DNA from: Bacteroides sp.
Lineage (GTDB): Bacteria > Bacteroidota > Bacteroidia > Bacteroidales > Bacteroidaceae
DNA length: 64,000 bases
Reading direction: 5' to 3'
Assembly: GCA_017472925.1 (NCBI GenBank)
Contig: JAFUNS010000017.1
Location: 57,253 to 121,252, forward strand
This document shows positions 8,896 through 17,695 of the stretch, in pieces; within the stretch, counting starts at the first letter, position 1; each line of letters opens with the position of its first letter. Position numbers and translations under genes: made by a program. A model generated the notes under the pieces. That model saw only the letters and a list, made by a program, of their open reading frames with translations. It did not search any database and was not told the origin of the DNA.

Positions 8896-10548
8896 TCAAA
8901 TGATTTCTATGCCTTGTTGTTTGCAAAGTTCCAATCCTAAGTCTTTTAACTTGAACTTCTGGATTTTTCCACTACCAGTCATTGGGAATTCCTTGACAAA
9001 GAAAATGTACTTTGGTATTTTGTAGCGGGCGATTTTACCATCACAGAATTCACGTACATCAAATTCGTTCATTTCTACCCCTTCATGCAGGATAATGAAT
9101 GCACCTACAGCTTCACCGTAACGTTTTGAAGGGATTCCGGCTACTTGCACATCTTTGATACCTTCCAATTGGTAAAGGAATTCTTCGATTTCACGTGGAT
9201 AAATGTTTTCACCACCACGAATAATCATATCTTTAATACGACCTGTGATGCGATAATTACCATTTTCATCCTTTACACCCAAGTCGCCTGAATGGAGGAA
9301 TCCATTCTCGTCAATTACTTCGGCTGTAGCTTCGGGATTCTTGTAGTAACCTTTCATGGTATTATAACCGCGGTTACACATTTCTCCTTGTACACCTATC
9401 GGACATTCCTCACCTGTTTCAGGGTCGAGTACCTTTACTTCAGTAAATTCAAAATCGCGACCAACTGTAGTACAACGCACTTCGAACGGATCGTCTATAC
9501 GAGTATGTGTCATACCTGGGGATGCTTCTGTCAAGCCATATACGCTTGTTACTTTCATAAACATCTTTTCTTCCACCTGACGCATCAGTTCGATAGGGCA
9601 AAGTGAACCGGCCATAATACCTACACGAAGGCTGGACATGTCGAACATCTCGAACATCGGATGATTCAATTCGGCAATAAACATGGTGGGTACACCATAT
9701 ACAGAAGTACATCTTTCCTTATGAATGGATGCCAAAACCACCAATGGGTCGAAACGTTCTACCATGACTTGGGTACATCCGTGGGTAAGACAATTCATGG
9801 TGGCCAGTACAACTCCAAAGCAATGGAAAAGAGGAACGCATACACAAAGTTTGTCTTCCGAAGTAAACTTCATATGCTCACCTGTCAAGAAACCATTGTT
9901 TGCAATGTTATGGTGTGTCAACATCACACCCTTTGGGAATCCAGTAGTACCTGAGGTATATTGCATGTTTACCACATCGTGGCAATTCACTTTCTTCTTG
10001 GCTTCTATTAATTCATCGTCATCTATGTTGTTACCCAACAACAAAATTTCCGAGGTATTGTACATCCCTCTGTATTTTTCTTGTCCTATATAAATGACAT
10101 TCTTCATACGGGGGAATCGTTTGCTTTTAAGGTATCCGCGTTGGCAAGTTCTCAATTCGGGCAACATGGTATAAACCATGTTAACATAATCATCGCTACC
10201 ACGGTCACCATTTACAATACACAAGGTGTGCATGTCTGAATTTTGGCAGAGATATTCCAATTCGGCTTGTTTATAGTTGGTATTTACGGTTACAGCTACC
10301 GCACCAATCTTGGCACATGCATAAAGGAAGGTTAACCAATCGGGTACGTTTCCTGCCCATATCCCTACATGGGTACCTCTTTCTACTCCGATAGAGAGCA
10401 GACCTTTGGCCATATTGTCTACACGTTCATTAAACTTACCCCAAGTAAAACGTAGGTTTCTGTCTGAATAAACGATGTATTCTTTATCGGGAGTGGTCGT
10501 TGCCCAATGCTCTAACCAATCGCCAAGTGTTCTGTTCGATAATTCCAT
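8896..10548 (-). CDS. AMP-dependent acyl-CoA synthetase
   Basis: The full-length 550-residue ANL-family ligase carries the nucleotide-binding loop [18 protein letters not shown] (about 197-214), the adenine motif YGLTEASPG (about 338-346), the hinge [22 protein letters not shown] (about 421-442; D424 and R439 are key positions) and the catalytic lysine in TGSGKIQKF near the C-terminus. It resembles medium/long-chain acyl-CoA synthetases; the actual acid cannot be inferred. The gene starts 11 bases after the stop of the XRE-cupin regulator, in the same direction. The pair is therefore an operon and the regulator probably senses a related metabolite. Confidence 0.93.
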   Translation of the reverse strand: MELSNRTLGDWLEHWATTTPDKEYIVYSDRNLRFTWGKFNERVDNMAKGLLSIGVERGTHVGIWAGNVPDWLTFLYACAKIGAVAVTVNTNYKQAELEYLCQNSDMHTLCIVNGDRGSDDYVNMVYTMLPELRTCQRGYLKSKRFPRMKNVIYIGQEKYRGMYNTSEILLLGNNIDDDELIEAKKKVNCHDVVNMQYTSGTTGFPKGVMLTHHNIANNGFLTGEHMKFTSEDKLCVCVPLFHCFGVVLATMNCLTHGCTQVMVERFDPLVVLASIHKERCTSVYGVPTMFIAELNHPMFEMFDMSSLRVGIMAGSLCPIELMRQVEEKMFMKVTSVYGLTEASPGMTHTRIDDPFEVRCTTVGRDFEFTEVKVLDPETGEECPIGVQGEMCNRGYNTMKGYYKNPEATAEVIDENGFLHSGDLGVKDENGNYRITGRIKDMIIRGGENIYPREIEEFLYQLEGIKDVQVAGIPSKRYGEAVGAFIILHEGVEMNEFDVREFCDGKIARYKIPKYIFFVKEFPMTGSGKIQKFKLKDLGLELCKQQGIEII

Positions 10549-10559
10549 AGGCTGATAAA

Positions 10560-11138
10560 TTAGATAGGAGTATATACAACTGCCAATATTTTAGCAGCCT
10601 GACCATTATAACCATGAACGTGATGCGGAACGATAGAATCATAATAAATGGTATCGCCTGCCTTGATTACATGGTTCTTTTTGCCGTGGCTTACTTCAAT
10701 GACACCTTCCATTACATAGATAAATTCTTCACCTTCGTGAGAAGAAAGGCTATATTCAGTATCGTTGGTAGCTTCAATGTCAACTATGAAAGGTTCCATG
10801 TGGCGGTCGGATTTTGATTTCGCCAAAGATAGGTAACGCATATGTGTGCGTGTATCCATAGCATTGTTAGAGAAGCTGATTGTTTCTTTCATTTCTTCAT
10901 CCTTATGGTATACTACAGCACCCATTTCGTCTTGGTCATCAAGGAATGTACCTAAACGAACACCCAAAGCTCGGGCTATTTTGATTAGTGGAGCCAAAGA
11001 AGGAATGTCCACATTATTTTCAATACGATTAATCTGTTCTTCAGCAAGTCCTGTACGTTCAGCCAATTCGGCTATGCTAATTTCTTTTGTTTCGCGGAGT
11101 GATTTGATTTTCTCTCCGACGATTTTGGTCTGATCCAT
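10560..11138 (-). CDS. XRE family transcriptional regulator with C-terminal cupin domain
   Basis: The 192-residue protein has an N-terminal HTH_3 domain (about 8-65, [20 protein letters not shown]) joined to a C-terminal cupin_2 barrel (about 110-190, [15 protein letters not shown] and [18 protein letters not shown]). This is the architecture of small-molecule-responsive repressors or activators such as PuuR. It leads the operon with the acyl-CoA synthetase immediately downstream, so an acyl or organic-acid effector is plausible but unproven. The start codon lies 33-40 bases downstream of a TAAATTTG sequence. Confidence 0.9.
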   Translation of the reverse strand: MDQTKIVGEKIKSLRETKEISIAELAERTGLAEEQINRIENNVDIPSLAPLIKIARALGVRLGTFLDDQDEMGAVVYHKDEEMKETISFSNNAMDTRTHMRYLSLAKSKSDRHMEPFIVDIEATNDTEYSLSSHEGEEFIYVMEGVIEVSHGKKNHVIKAGDTIYYDSIVPHHVHGYNGQAAKILAVVYTPI

Positions 11139-11170
11139 ATAGTAAATGTTAATTTGTTATTTGAAAGCTG

Positions 11171-11178
11171 CAAATTTA
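11171..11178 (-). promoter_or_regulatory. -7 box for the XRE-cupin/acyl-CoA synthetase operon
   Basis: The minus strand reads TAAATTTG, matching TAnnTTTG, 33 bases before ATG 11138. A -33 box is not clear. Confidence 0.5.
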
Positions 11179-11215
11179 TAACAAATAAATAGAATATCGA
11201 TGTTTTTTATAAGAA

Positions 11216-11257
11216 AAAAACAAGTGGATACGATAATTTATGTATCCACTTGTTTTT
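11216..11257. terminator. Strong hairpin terminator
   Basis: AAAAACAAGTGGATAC at 11216-11231 pairs with GTATCCACTTGTTTTT at 11242-11257. It lies just after the acyltransferase stop codon on the minus strand and separates this operon from the XRE-cupin operon. Confidence 0.85.
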
Positions 11258-11258
11258 A

Positions 11259-11816
11259 TTATTCTATCTTCCCAATTGAAAAGTTCTGGGGAATCTTTCC
11301 TTTGAAATCTTTAAAGTATAACTTGATTTCGCGCATATCTTTCTCTATATCACCACTAGGGTATACCATTTTTTCTGAATATATGCATTTCTTAGTATAG
11401 TCAATGCCTATCAGCATAATGGGAATACCAGCACCTACAGCTATGTGATAAAATCCTTTTTTCCAATTGGGGTTGGCTTTACGGGTTCCTTCAGGAGTGA
11501 TGGCCAAATGGAATGTTTTGCTTTCCTTGGCTATTTTAATTACCTGATCTACCAATGATGTATGTCGTCCACGATCTACAGCTATACCACCCATCCATCT
11601 GAAAAATGGTCCTAATGGCCAGAAAAACCATTCTTTCTTCATCATAAAACCTGTATCTCGTCCAATAGCTCCATAGAACAATTTTCCAATAAACAAGTCC
11701 CAATTACTGGTATGAGGTGCAGCGCAAATAATGTATTTATCAAGGTCGGGGGTGGTTACTTTTGTTTTCCATCCCAAAACTTTATAATAAATAAAACCGA
11801 AAAGGGCTTTTTTCAT
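11259..11816 (-). CDS. PlsC-like 1-acyl-sn-glycerol-3-phosphate acyltransferase family protein
   Basis: The short, 185-residue acyltransferase has the HX4D catalytic motif as HTSNWD (H35, D40) and the substrate-binding PEGTR motif at residues 108-112. A hydrophobic stretch near 65-80 (FFWPLGPFFRWMGGIAV) suits a membrane-associated enzyme. Proteins of this length lack the long N-terminal membrane region of classical PlsC, so the acceptor (lysophosphatidate or another lipid) is uncertain. It begins 6 bases after the stop of the 79-residue gene upstream, so the two are cotranscribed. Confidence 0.85.
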   Translation of the reverse strand: MKKALFGFIYYKVLGWKTKVTTPDLDKYIICAAPHTSNWDLFIGKLFYGAIGRDTGFMMKKEWFFWPLGPFFRWMGGIAVDRGRHTSLVDQVIKIAKESKTFHLAITPEGTRKANPNWKKGFYHIAVGAGIPIMLIGIDYTKKCIYSEKMVYPSGDIEKDMREIKLYFKDFKGKIPQNFSIGKIE

Positions 11817-11822
11817 AGGCGT

Positions 11823-12062
11823 TTAGGCTTTGGCTAATTCAGCAGAAACCTTTTCTACTTCTTTGTTCAAGTCTTCGCGCAACTTCTTATAAAAACCTTT
11901 TACGTTGCCCAGTTCTGTATGGCTGATGCGTGGAATCAATGCCAATACATTGTGAACTGCTTCTATAACAACTTCACGGTTTACACCTTCAAATAAACTT
12001 GCCAGGAATAAGTCACCTGCTATATACTGAATTCTTTTCTTCAAATCTTTTCTGCTTGCCAT
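11823..12062 (-). CDS. Small conserved protein of unknown function
   Basis: The 79-residue, probably all-helical protein (ASRKDLKKRIQYIAGDLFLA at the start, then ISHTELGNVKGFYKKLREDL) has no signal peptide or metal-binding motif. It is the first gene of a two-gene operon with the PlsC-like acyltransferase and has a good -7 box upstream. I do not recognise a function. Confidence 0.75.
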   Translation of the reverse strand: MASRKDLKKRIQYIAGDLFLASLFEGVNREVVIEAVHNVLALIPRISHTELGNVKGFYKKLREDLNKEVEKVSAELAKA

Positions 12063-12101
12063 AATCTTAATGTTTTAGTTAATGAATAATCAATTTCGGT
12101 T

Positions 12102-12109
12102 CAAAGATA
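12102..12109 (-). promoter_or_regulatory. -7 box for the 79-aa gene/acyltransferase operon
   Basis: The minus strand reads TATCTTTG, a frequent Bacteroidetes -7 sequence in this window, 40 bases upstream of ATG 12062. Confidence 0.6.
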
Positions 12110-12201
12110 GCATTTTTATTTGGTTACGTTTTCATATTTGCAAAAAAAGAGCGAAATTTGCACTGCAATTAATAAAAAGTACACCTTTAATTAAATAGTA
12201 T

Positions 12202-13845
12202 ATGACAAAAAGTGCATTGCAAATTGCCAGAGCTGCTTATCAGCCAAAACTTCCTAAAGCGTTGAAAGGCGCTGTTATTGCAAAGGAAGGCGAAGCAACA
12301 CAGTCGGTTGCTGACCAAGAAGCTATCAAAGCTTTGTTTCCTAACACATACGGTATGCCGTTGATTCAATTCGTTGAAGGCCAAGCCACAGAATATCCTG
12401 CAATTAATGTAGGTGTAATCTTGTCGGGAGGTCAGGCTCCTGGTGGTCACAACGTGATTTCAGGTTTGTTTGATGGTATCAAGAAATTGAACAAGGATAG
12501 TAAACTTTATGGTTTTATTTTGGGTCCTGGTGGCTTGGTAGACCATAAGTATATGGAACTTACTGCTGATATCATTGATGAATATCGCAATACAGGTGGT
12601 TTTGACATTATTGGTTCAGGACGTACCAAACTCGAAAAAGAAGAGCAATTTGAAAAGGGTTATGAAATTATCAAGGAATTAGGTATCAATGCCTTGGTTA
12701 TAATTGGTGGTGATGACTCTAATACAAATGCTTGCGTATTGGCTGAATATTATGCAGCCAAGAAGTATGGCGTACAAGTAATCGGTTGTCCAAAGACTAT
12801 CGATGGTGACTTGAAGAACGAAATGATTGAAACATCATTTGGTTTCGATACTGCTTGTAAGACTTATTCAGAAATGATTGGTAATATCCAACGTGACTGT
12901 AACTCTTCTCGCAAATATTGGCACTTCATTAAGTTGATGGGTCGTTCAGCTTCTCACATTGCTTTGGAATGTGCTTTGCAGGTTCAACCTAATATCTGTA
13001 TTGTATCAGAAGAAGTGGAAGCCAACAACATGTCTTTGGACGATGTGGTAACTTATATTGCTCAAGCTGTAGCTAATCGTGCAGCTGATGGTAACAACTA
13101 TGGTACAGTATTGATTCCTGAAGGTTTGATTGAATTCATTCCTGCCATGAAGAAGTTGATTGCCGAATTGAATGATTTCTTGGCTCATAATGCTGCTGAA
13201 TTTGCTATGGTTAAGAAGTCACAACAACGTGAATACATCATCAGCAAGTTGTCGAAGGAAAATGCTGATATCTACGCTTCATTGCCAGAAGGTGTTGCCC
13301 GTCAGTTGACACTTGATCGTGACCCACACGGTAACGTACAGGTATCATTGATTGAAACAGAAAAATTGTTGTCAGACATGGTAGCTGTTAAGTTGGCTCA
13401 GTGGAAGGAAGAAGGCAAGTATGTAGGTAAGTTTGCTGCTCAACATCACTTCTTTGGTTATGAAGGCCGTTGTGCTGCTCCTTCTAACTTCGATGCAGAC
13501 TATTGCTACTCATTGGGTTATACAGCATCTATGTTGATTGCTAACGGAAAGACAGGTTATATGTCTTCTGTACGTAACACAACAGCTCCTGCCGAAGAAT
13601 GGATTGCAGGTGGTGTGCCCATCACAATGATGATGAACATGGAACGTCGTCATGGCGAAATGAAACCGGTTATCCAAAAGGCTCTCGTTAAGTTGGATGG
13701 TGCTCCTTTCAAGAAGTTTGCTGCTAATCGTGATGAATGGGCTAAGAATACATGTTATGTATACCCAGGTCCTATCCAATACTTTGGCCCAACTGAAGTT
13801 TGTGACGAACCGACAAAGACTTTGCAATTGGAACAAACTAAGTAA
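12202..13845 (+). CDS. pfp: Pyrophosphate--fructose 6-phosphate 1-phosphotransferase
   Basis: The 547-residue protein is a long-form PPi-dependent phosphofructokinase, which reversibly converts fructose 6-phosphate to fructose 1,6-bisphosphate using PPi in glycolysis. Residues 169-172 are GGDD; the aspartate in the last position, where ATP-dependent enzymes have glycine, favours PPi over [13 protein letters not shown] at 197-206 is the active-site loop containing the catalytic aspartate. The N-terminal GGQAPGGHN (76-84) binds phosphate. The gene is monocistronic. Codon use is strongly biased toward few codons, as expected for a highly expressed gene. Confidence 0.95.
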   Translation: MTKSALQIARAAYQPKLPKALKGAVIAKEGEATQSVADQEAIKALFPNTYGMPLIQFVEGQATEYPAINVGVILSGGQAPGGHNVISGLFDGIKKLNKDSKLYGFILGPGGLVDHKYMELTADIIDEYRNTGGFDIIGSGRTKLEKEEQFEKGYEIIKELGINALVIIGGDDSNTNACVLAEYYAAKKYGVQVIGCPKTIDGDLKNEMIETSFGFDTACKTYSEMIGNIQRDCNSSRKYWHFIKLMGRSASHIALECALQVQPNICIVSEEVEANNMSLDDVVTYIAQAVANRAADGNNYGTVLIPEGLIEFIPAMKKLIAELNDFLAHNAAEFAMVKKSQQREYIISKLSKENADIYASLPEGVARQLTLDRDPHGNVQVSLIETEKLLSDMVAVKLAQWKEEGKYVGKFAAQHHFFGYEGRCAAPSNFDADYCYSLGYTASMLIANGKTGYMSSVRNTTAPAEEWIAGGVPITMMMNMERRHGEMKPVIQKALVKLDGAPFKKFAANRDEWAKNTCYVYPGPIQYFGPTEVCDEPTKTLQLEQTK

Positions 13846-13869
13846 TCAATCTGATTGAATTATATGATG

Positions 13870-13942
13870 GTGTCATTCTGAACGTTGTGAAGAATCTACA
13901 AACATAATGTATATAAATTCTTCGCTTTGTTCAGAATGACAC
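13870..13942. repeat. REP-like inverted repeat between pfp and the lysozyme gene
   Basis: The left arm GTGTCATTCTGAACgttgtGAAGAATct and the right arm, read in reverse, GTGTCATTCTGAACaaagcGAAGAATtt match except in the middle, around a 20-base AT-rich loop. Intergenic repeats containing GTCATTCTGA and GAAGAATC are widespread in Bacteroidetes genomes. It may also act as a transcription terminator for pfp. Confidence 0.7.
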
Positions 13943-13951
13943 TACTTTACT

Positions 13952-14857
13952 ATGGCTATTAAAACAACGAATAAAAATACTACCCCCAAGAAAACTCGTA
14001 AGGTTACTGCTTCACGAAAGGTTTCTTCTCCTTCTGCATCCCGAAAAGTACAACGTAAAACTGTACATAAAAAGAAGAAGTTGGCTAAGAAGTGGGAAGT
14101 TCCTATGTGGTTGTACTATATCATTATGGGGATAGTCGGAGTGTTATTTGTAGCCATATTCTATTATTCCTTTATCCGTCCTTATGCTTATCGTTGGAAA
14201 CCTTGTTATGGACTGAAAGGTTATGGTGTATGTATGCCTGCCGGATATAAGGTGCATGGCATAGATATTTCTCATTATCAAGGTGATATTGACTGGGAAA
14301 AGCTTTCACAAACTCGTCAGTCTCAATTCCCTATTCGCTTTATTTATATGAAAGCTACCGAGGGAGGCGACTTTAGTGATAAGAATTTTACGGCTAATTT
14401 CGATTCAGCTCGCGTCCATGGTTTTATTCGTGGAGCTTATCATTTTTATAATCCGAAAACAGACGCTATTCGTCAGGCCGATTTCTTCATTAACTCTGTA
14501 AAACTAGAGCCAGGCGATTTGCCACCGGTACTTGATATTGAAAAGAAAGCCAAAGATATGAACCGACTTCGGGCCGACCTTAAACTTTGGTTACAACTTG
14601 TTGAGAAACATTATGGCGTAAAACCTATTATCTATGCTTCTTATAAGTTCAAGACCAACTATTTGAATGATTCTGTATTCAATAGTTACCCTTATTGGAT
14701 AGCCCATTATTATGTGGATTCAGTTCGTTATCAAGGTGATTGGAATTTTTGGCAACATCACGATGCCGGTACCTTACCAGGTATAGACGAACAAGTTGAT
14801 TTGAATATTTTCAATGGTTCCCTTCAACAATTGGATAGTTTGTGTATTAAAGAATAG
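13952..14857 (+). CDS. GH25 family lysozyme with N-terminal membrane anchor
   Basis: The 301-residue protein starts with a very basic low-complexity stretch (residues 1-48). One membrane helix follows (about 52-72, MWLYYIIMGIVGVLFVAIFY), and then a glycoside hydrolase family 25 muramidase domain (about 100-300). GIDISHYQGDIDW (103-115), FIYMKATEG, and LPPVLDIE (190-197) carry the conserved acidic residues D105, D195 and E197 of the GH25 barrel. The catalytic domain should face the periplasm and cleave peptidoglycan. The gene is convergent with prmA and is followed by a long palindromic element. Confidence 0.92.
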   Translation: MAIKTTNKNTTPKKTRKVTASRKVSSPSASRKVQRKTVHKKKKLAKKWEVPMWLYYIIMGIVGVLFVAIFYYSFIRPYAYRWKPCYGLKGYGVCMPAGYKVHGIDISHYQGDIDWEKLSQTRQSQFPIRFIYMKATEGGDFSDKNFTANFDSARVHGFIRGAYHFYNPKTDAIRQADFFINSVKLEPGDLPPVLDIEKKAKDMNRLRADLKLWLQLVEKHYGVKPIIYASYKFKTNYLNDSVFNSYPYWIAHYYVDSVRYQGDWNFWQHHDAGTLPGIDEQVDLNIFNGSLQQLDSLCIKE

Positions 14858-14878
14858 TTTTATTGGCTGATAATCTTT

Positions 14879-15205
14879 TTACTTTATTAAAATGGTTTCA
14901 GTAATGTCATCACATCGTAAGTTGTTCATTCATAGTACTTATGGATGAAATGATAGAAGTTTTTCTTATTTCATCTCGTTTCAGCTATAAACGCTTTAAA
15001 ATAGATAAGTGAGTTCTTTGTTATAAAACGCCGTTTTCTTATTTATAAAACGCCGTTTTGCAATTAAGAAAACGGCGTTTAATAAATATGACTTATAGGC
15101 TGAAATCACTGAAATGAAACAAATAACATCTCATTTCATCCATACAAACAGAGATTCAATCTATTACGATGCGGTGACATTACTGAAACCATTTTAATAA
15201 AGTAA
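14879..15205. mobile_element. 327-bp palindromic MITE-like element
   Basis: Outer arms 14879-14920 and 15164-15205 are 42-base inverted repeats with two mismatches, and the outermost 31 bases are identical. Inside, GGATGAAATGA near 14943 pairs with its complement near 15135, and a TTTCAGCTAT/ATAGGCTGAAA pair follows. The core holds AAAACGCCGTTTT at 15025 and 15047 and its inverse at 15068. No reading frame is present and I see no clear target-site duplication. The element fills the gap between convergent genes. It may be a miniature inverted-repeat element or a large structured RNA; no transposase is nearby. Confidence 0.6.
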
Positions 15206-15212
15206 TTCAAAA

Positions 15213-16058
15213 TTACTCCAATAAAAACTTAACCGCAGCCCAATTGTTCTTTTCGCGGTGGTGTACAAACTTGAGTCCGAGACTTTCAGCTTTAGATTGT
15301 ATGGCAGGAATGTCTTCTACGTAAAATCCACTCATGTATAATTCAGAACCAGCGTGCATACAAGCTGTATAGCGTTCTATATCGGCTAATAGGATATTAC
15401 GATTAATATTGGCAATGATGACATCGAATGGTGCTCGACCTTCCAACAAACGGGCATCACCTAATTCTACGGTTATGTTGTTTATATGATTCAAGGCTAT
15501 GTTGTCGCGTGAGTTGTTTACACACCAATCGTCTATATCTATGGCTGTCACTTCTTTAGCTCCACGCATGGAAGCAAGGATAGCTAATATGGATGTGCCG
15601 CATCCCATGTCGAGTACTGTTTTATCTTGCAAATCGGCATCAAGTAATTCGCAGATAATGGAACTGGTGGTTTCATGATGTCCTGTACCAAATGCCATTT
15701 GCGGATTGATAAGGATTTCGTATTCTGTTTGGGGGGTATCCTTGTGGAAAGTGCTATGTATACAGCAACGTTCGCCTATGACGATGGGCTGGAAAAAGTT
15801 CTTTTCCCATTCTTCGTTCCAATCTTTATCTTCTGCTTCTTCTACTTTATATAGGATGGTGGTGTCTGGTAGGGGGAAGTTTGCAACCATATCTTTCAAT
15901 GCACTTTCGTCAAATAGGTCTTGTTGGATATAGGCCAATACACCTTGTTCCCATTCAACAAAACTTTCGCAACCAATTTCGCCGGCCAAAGCCGATACCA
16001 CATCGTTCACCACTTCATTGCATGGGGTGGTGGTAAATGTAATTTCGTAATATTTCAT
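15213..16058 (-). CDS. prmA: Ribosomal protein L11 methyltransferase
   Basis: The 281-residue protein is a class I SAM-dependent methyltransferase. FGTGHHETT (123-131) is the PrmA signature preceding the SAM-binding motif I VLDMGCGTSI (148-157). VIIANINRNIL near residue 215 is the NxxN-like active-site segment of this family. The N-terminal 1-90 region corresponds to the L11-recognition domain. PrmA trimethylates lysines and the N-terminus of ribosomal protein L11. It stands alone with a good promoter. Confidence 0.94.
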   Translation of the reverse strand: MKYYEITFTTTPCNEVVNDVVSALAGEIGCESFVEWEQGVLAYIQQDLFDESALKDMVANFPLPDTTILYKVEEAEDKDWNEEWEKNFFQPIVIGERCCIHSTFHKDTPQTEYEILINPQMAFGTGHHETTSSIICELLDADLQDKTVLDMGCGTSILAILASMRGAKEVTAIDIDDWCVNNSRDNIALNHINNITVELGDARLLEGRAPFDVIIANINRNILLADIERYTACMHAGSELYMSGFYVEDIPAIQSKAESLGLKFVHHREKNNWAAVKFLLE

Positions 16059-16082
16059 ATCTTTGTAATCTGATTTCTCCTA

Positions 16083-16090
16083 CAAATATA
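16083..16090 (-). promoter_or_regulatory. -7 box for prmA
   Basis: The minus strand reads TATATTTG, matching TAnnTTTG, 25 bases before ATG 16058. Confidence 0.6.
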
Positions 16091-16157
16091 CAGCTTTATT
16101 TGTTACAAGAGGTAAGAAATAGGGAAATCCCTATCAAGGAATAGGGAAATTCTCTCT

Positions 16158-16185
16158 TTTGGATGAAAACCTCTTCTTATTTTTG
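16158..16185 (+). promoter_or_regulatory. Promoter of the His/Trp-rich protein-FadL operon
   Basis: TTTG at 16158-16161 and TATTTTTG at 16178-16185 are spaced as in Bacteroidetes promoters (20 bases start to start). The implied transcription start near 16191 leaves no room for an ATG at 16197 with a leader, so ATG 16227 is preferred. Confidence 0.65.
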
Positions 16186-16226
16186 TATCGAGAAAAATGG
16201 ATAATAATAAATTAAAGATAAACGAT

Positions 16227-17645
16227 ATGAAAAAGATTCTGTTAGTTTCGCTGATAATGACTTGTTTGCCTGTCTTGACAATGGCACAAGATGATCTTTA
16301 CTTCGTTCCTAAGAAGAAAGTAGAAAAAAAGGTGACAACTGCAACTCCTGCTAAGGTAGTGGTGGAATCGGACAAGGCTCCGACAACTGTATATGCTGCT
16401 CCTAATTCAACTGTAGTTGTAAAGGATGTGAAAGGAAATGTCCGCGATGTAGATGAATATAACCGTCGGTATACTTCACGGGACAATACATTTACCATGG
16501 AGAATGATACGCTCTACATTGAAGAAAAACCTTACAATGAACGTGGTGAATGGGTGAACGGATTTGAAGGTACGCAGGATGATTATGAATATGCCATGCG
16601 TATTATCCGTTTCCGTAATCCACGATTTGCCATTCCTGTAAGCAGTCCTCTTTATTGGGATGTGGTTTATGCACTACCATCTTGGGAATGGAATGTATTT
16701 GATGATGGTTTTTATGCTTATGCATTCCCAACATATAGCAACAGCTTATGGTGGGATTGGCGTTGGAACTATCCATGGGGTAGTAGTTGGGCTTTAGGAG
16801 GATGGTATTCTCCTTGGTATAACCATTGGTATGGAAATTATTGGTATGGTGGCTATTGGGGTGGCTATTGGGGTCATCATCACCATCATCATCATTGGCA
16901 TCCTCATTACCATGGACCATTGTATGCCGGTGTAGGCGGTTATTGGGGCGGTGGTCATGGTCGATTTGGATCAACAGCCGTTCGTCCTGGCATTCATGCC
17001 GGTAGATATACCAATAATTTAGGTAACAGAAATAGTTTGGCTTCTACAAGTAATCGTAGACAAGTTGCTCAAAGTGGTTCACGTAGTAATCGCGATTCGA
17101 ATGTAGGTACACGTCAAGTTCGTAGAAGTGCAACGGGGGTAAATCGTAGTGCATCCAATCGTACTAATGTGAATAGAGGAGAAGGTACTCGGAATGTACG
17201 TCGTACTACTGCTGGTAGAGTGGTTCGTTCTAATGATAACAGCAATTCTGTTCGTCCTCGTACTACAGCTATCAGAAACCGCAATGGTGAATCAGTAAGT
17301 ACTCGTGAGGCTGCAGGTGTACGTTCCAACAATAATTCGTATGTTCGTTCTACTGAAAGTCGTGGCTCTTCATACAATCGTCCAAGCAGTACACGTAGTA
17401 GTGTAACTAACCGTTCGGCTTCAACTTATCAGCAGAGAAGTTCATCGGCTTCCAATAACAGGACATATAGAAGCGGTTCTTCATCAAGAAGTTCAAATAG
17501 TAATTCTTCTTATCGTAGTAGCAGTAGTAGTCGTTCGTCGGGTAGTAGCTTCTCAAGTGGTGGCGGTGGCTCTCGTTCTTCTGCTGGTGGTGGAGGTTCA
17601 CGTTCAAATAGTGGAGGCGGTGGTTCACGTGGTAGCCGCAGATAA
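16227..17645 (+). CDS. Secreted low-complexity His/Trp/Tyr- and Ser/Arg/Asn-rich protein
   Basis: From ATG 16227 the protein is 472 residues with a clear signal peptide (MKKILLVSLIMTCLPVLTMAQ). After a 120-residue moderately charged region there is an aromatic stretch rich in Trp, Tyr and Gly (about 155-215), a run of seven histidines followed by HWHPHYHG (about 222-236), then about 220 residues dominated by Ser, Arg, Asn and Gly, ending in repeated SGGGGSR units. No enzymatic motif is visible. The His-rich segment could bind metal, and the tail resembles extracellular matrix or surface proteins. It lies 50 bases upstream of the FadL-like gene, probably in one operon. Confidence 0.8.
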   Translation: MKKILLVSLIMTCLPVLTMAQDDLYFVPKKKVEKKVTTATPAKVVVESDKAPTTVYAAPNSTVVVKDVKGNVRDVDEYNRRYTSRDNTFTMENDTLYIEEKPYNERGEWVNGFEGTQDDYEYAMRIIRFRNPRFAIPVSSPLYWDVVYALPSWEWNVFDDGFYAYAFPTYSNSLWWDWRWNYPWGSSWALGGWYSPWYNHWYGNYWYGGYWGGYWGHHHHHHHWHPHYHGPLYAGVGGYWGGGHGRFGSTAVRPGIHAGRYTNNLGNRNSLASTSNRRQVAQSGSRSNRDSNVGTRQVRRSATGVNRSASNRTNVNRGEGTRNVRRTTAGRVVRSNDNSNSVRPRTTAIRNRNGESVSTREAAGVRSNNNSYVRSTESRGSSYNRPSSTRSSVTNRSASTYQQRSSSASNNRTYRSGSSSRSSNSNSSYRSSSSSRSSGSSFSSGGGGSRSSAGGGGSRSNSGGGGSRGSRR

Positions 17646-17695
17646 TGGATGTTCGATAGATTTAAAATTCAGTACAAACAAAAACTATATTATAT

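Noticed and set aside
9725-10093. 122-codon plus-strand frame inside the acyl-CoA synthetase gene
   Set aside because: It lies antisense to a clear conserved protein, and its product has no recognisable motif.
15025-15080. Three AAAACGCCGTTTT-type units resembling a short repeat array
   Set aside because: Spacing is irregular, one copy is inverted and there are no spacers or cas genes, so it is not a CRISPR array.
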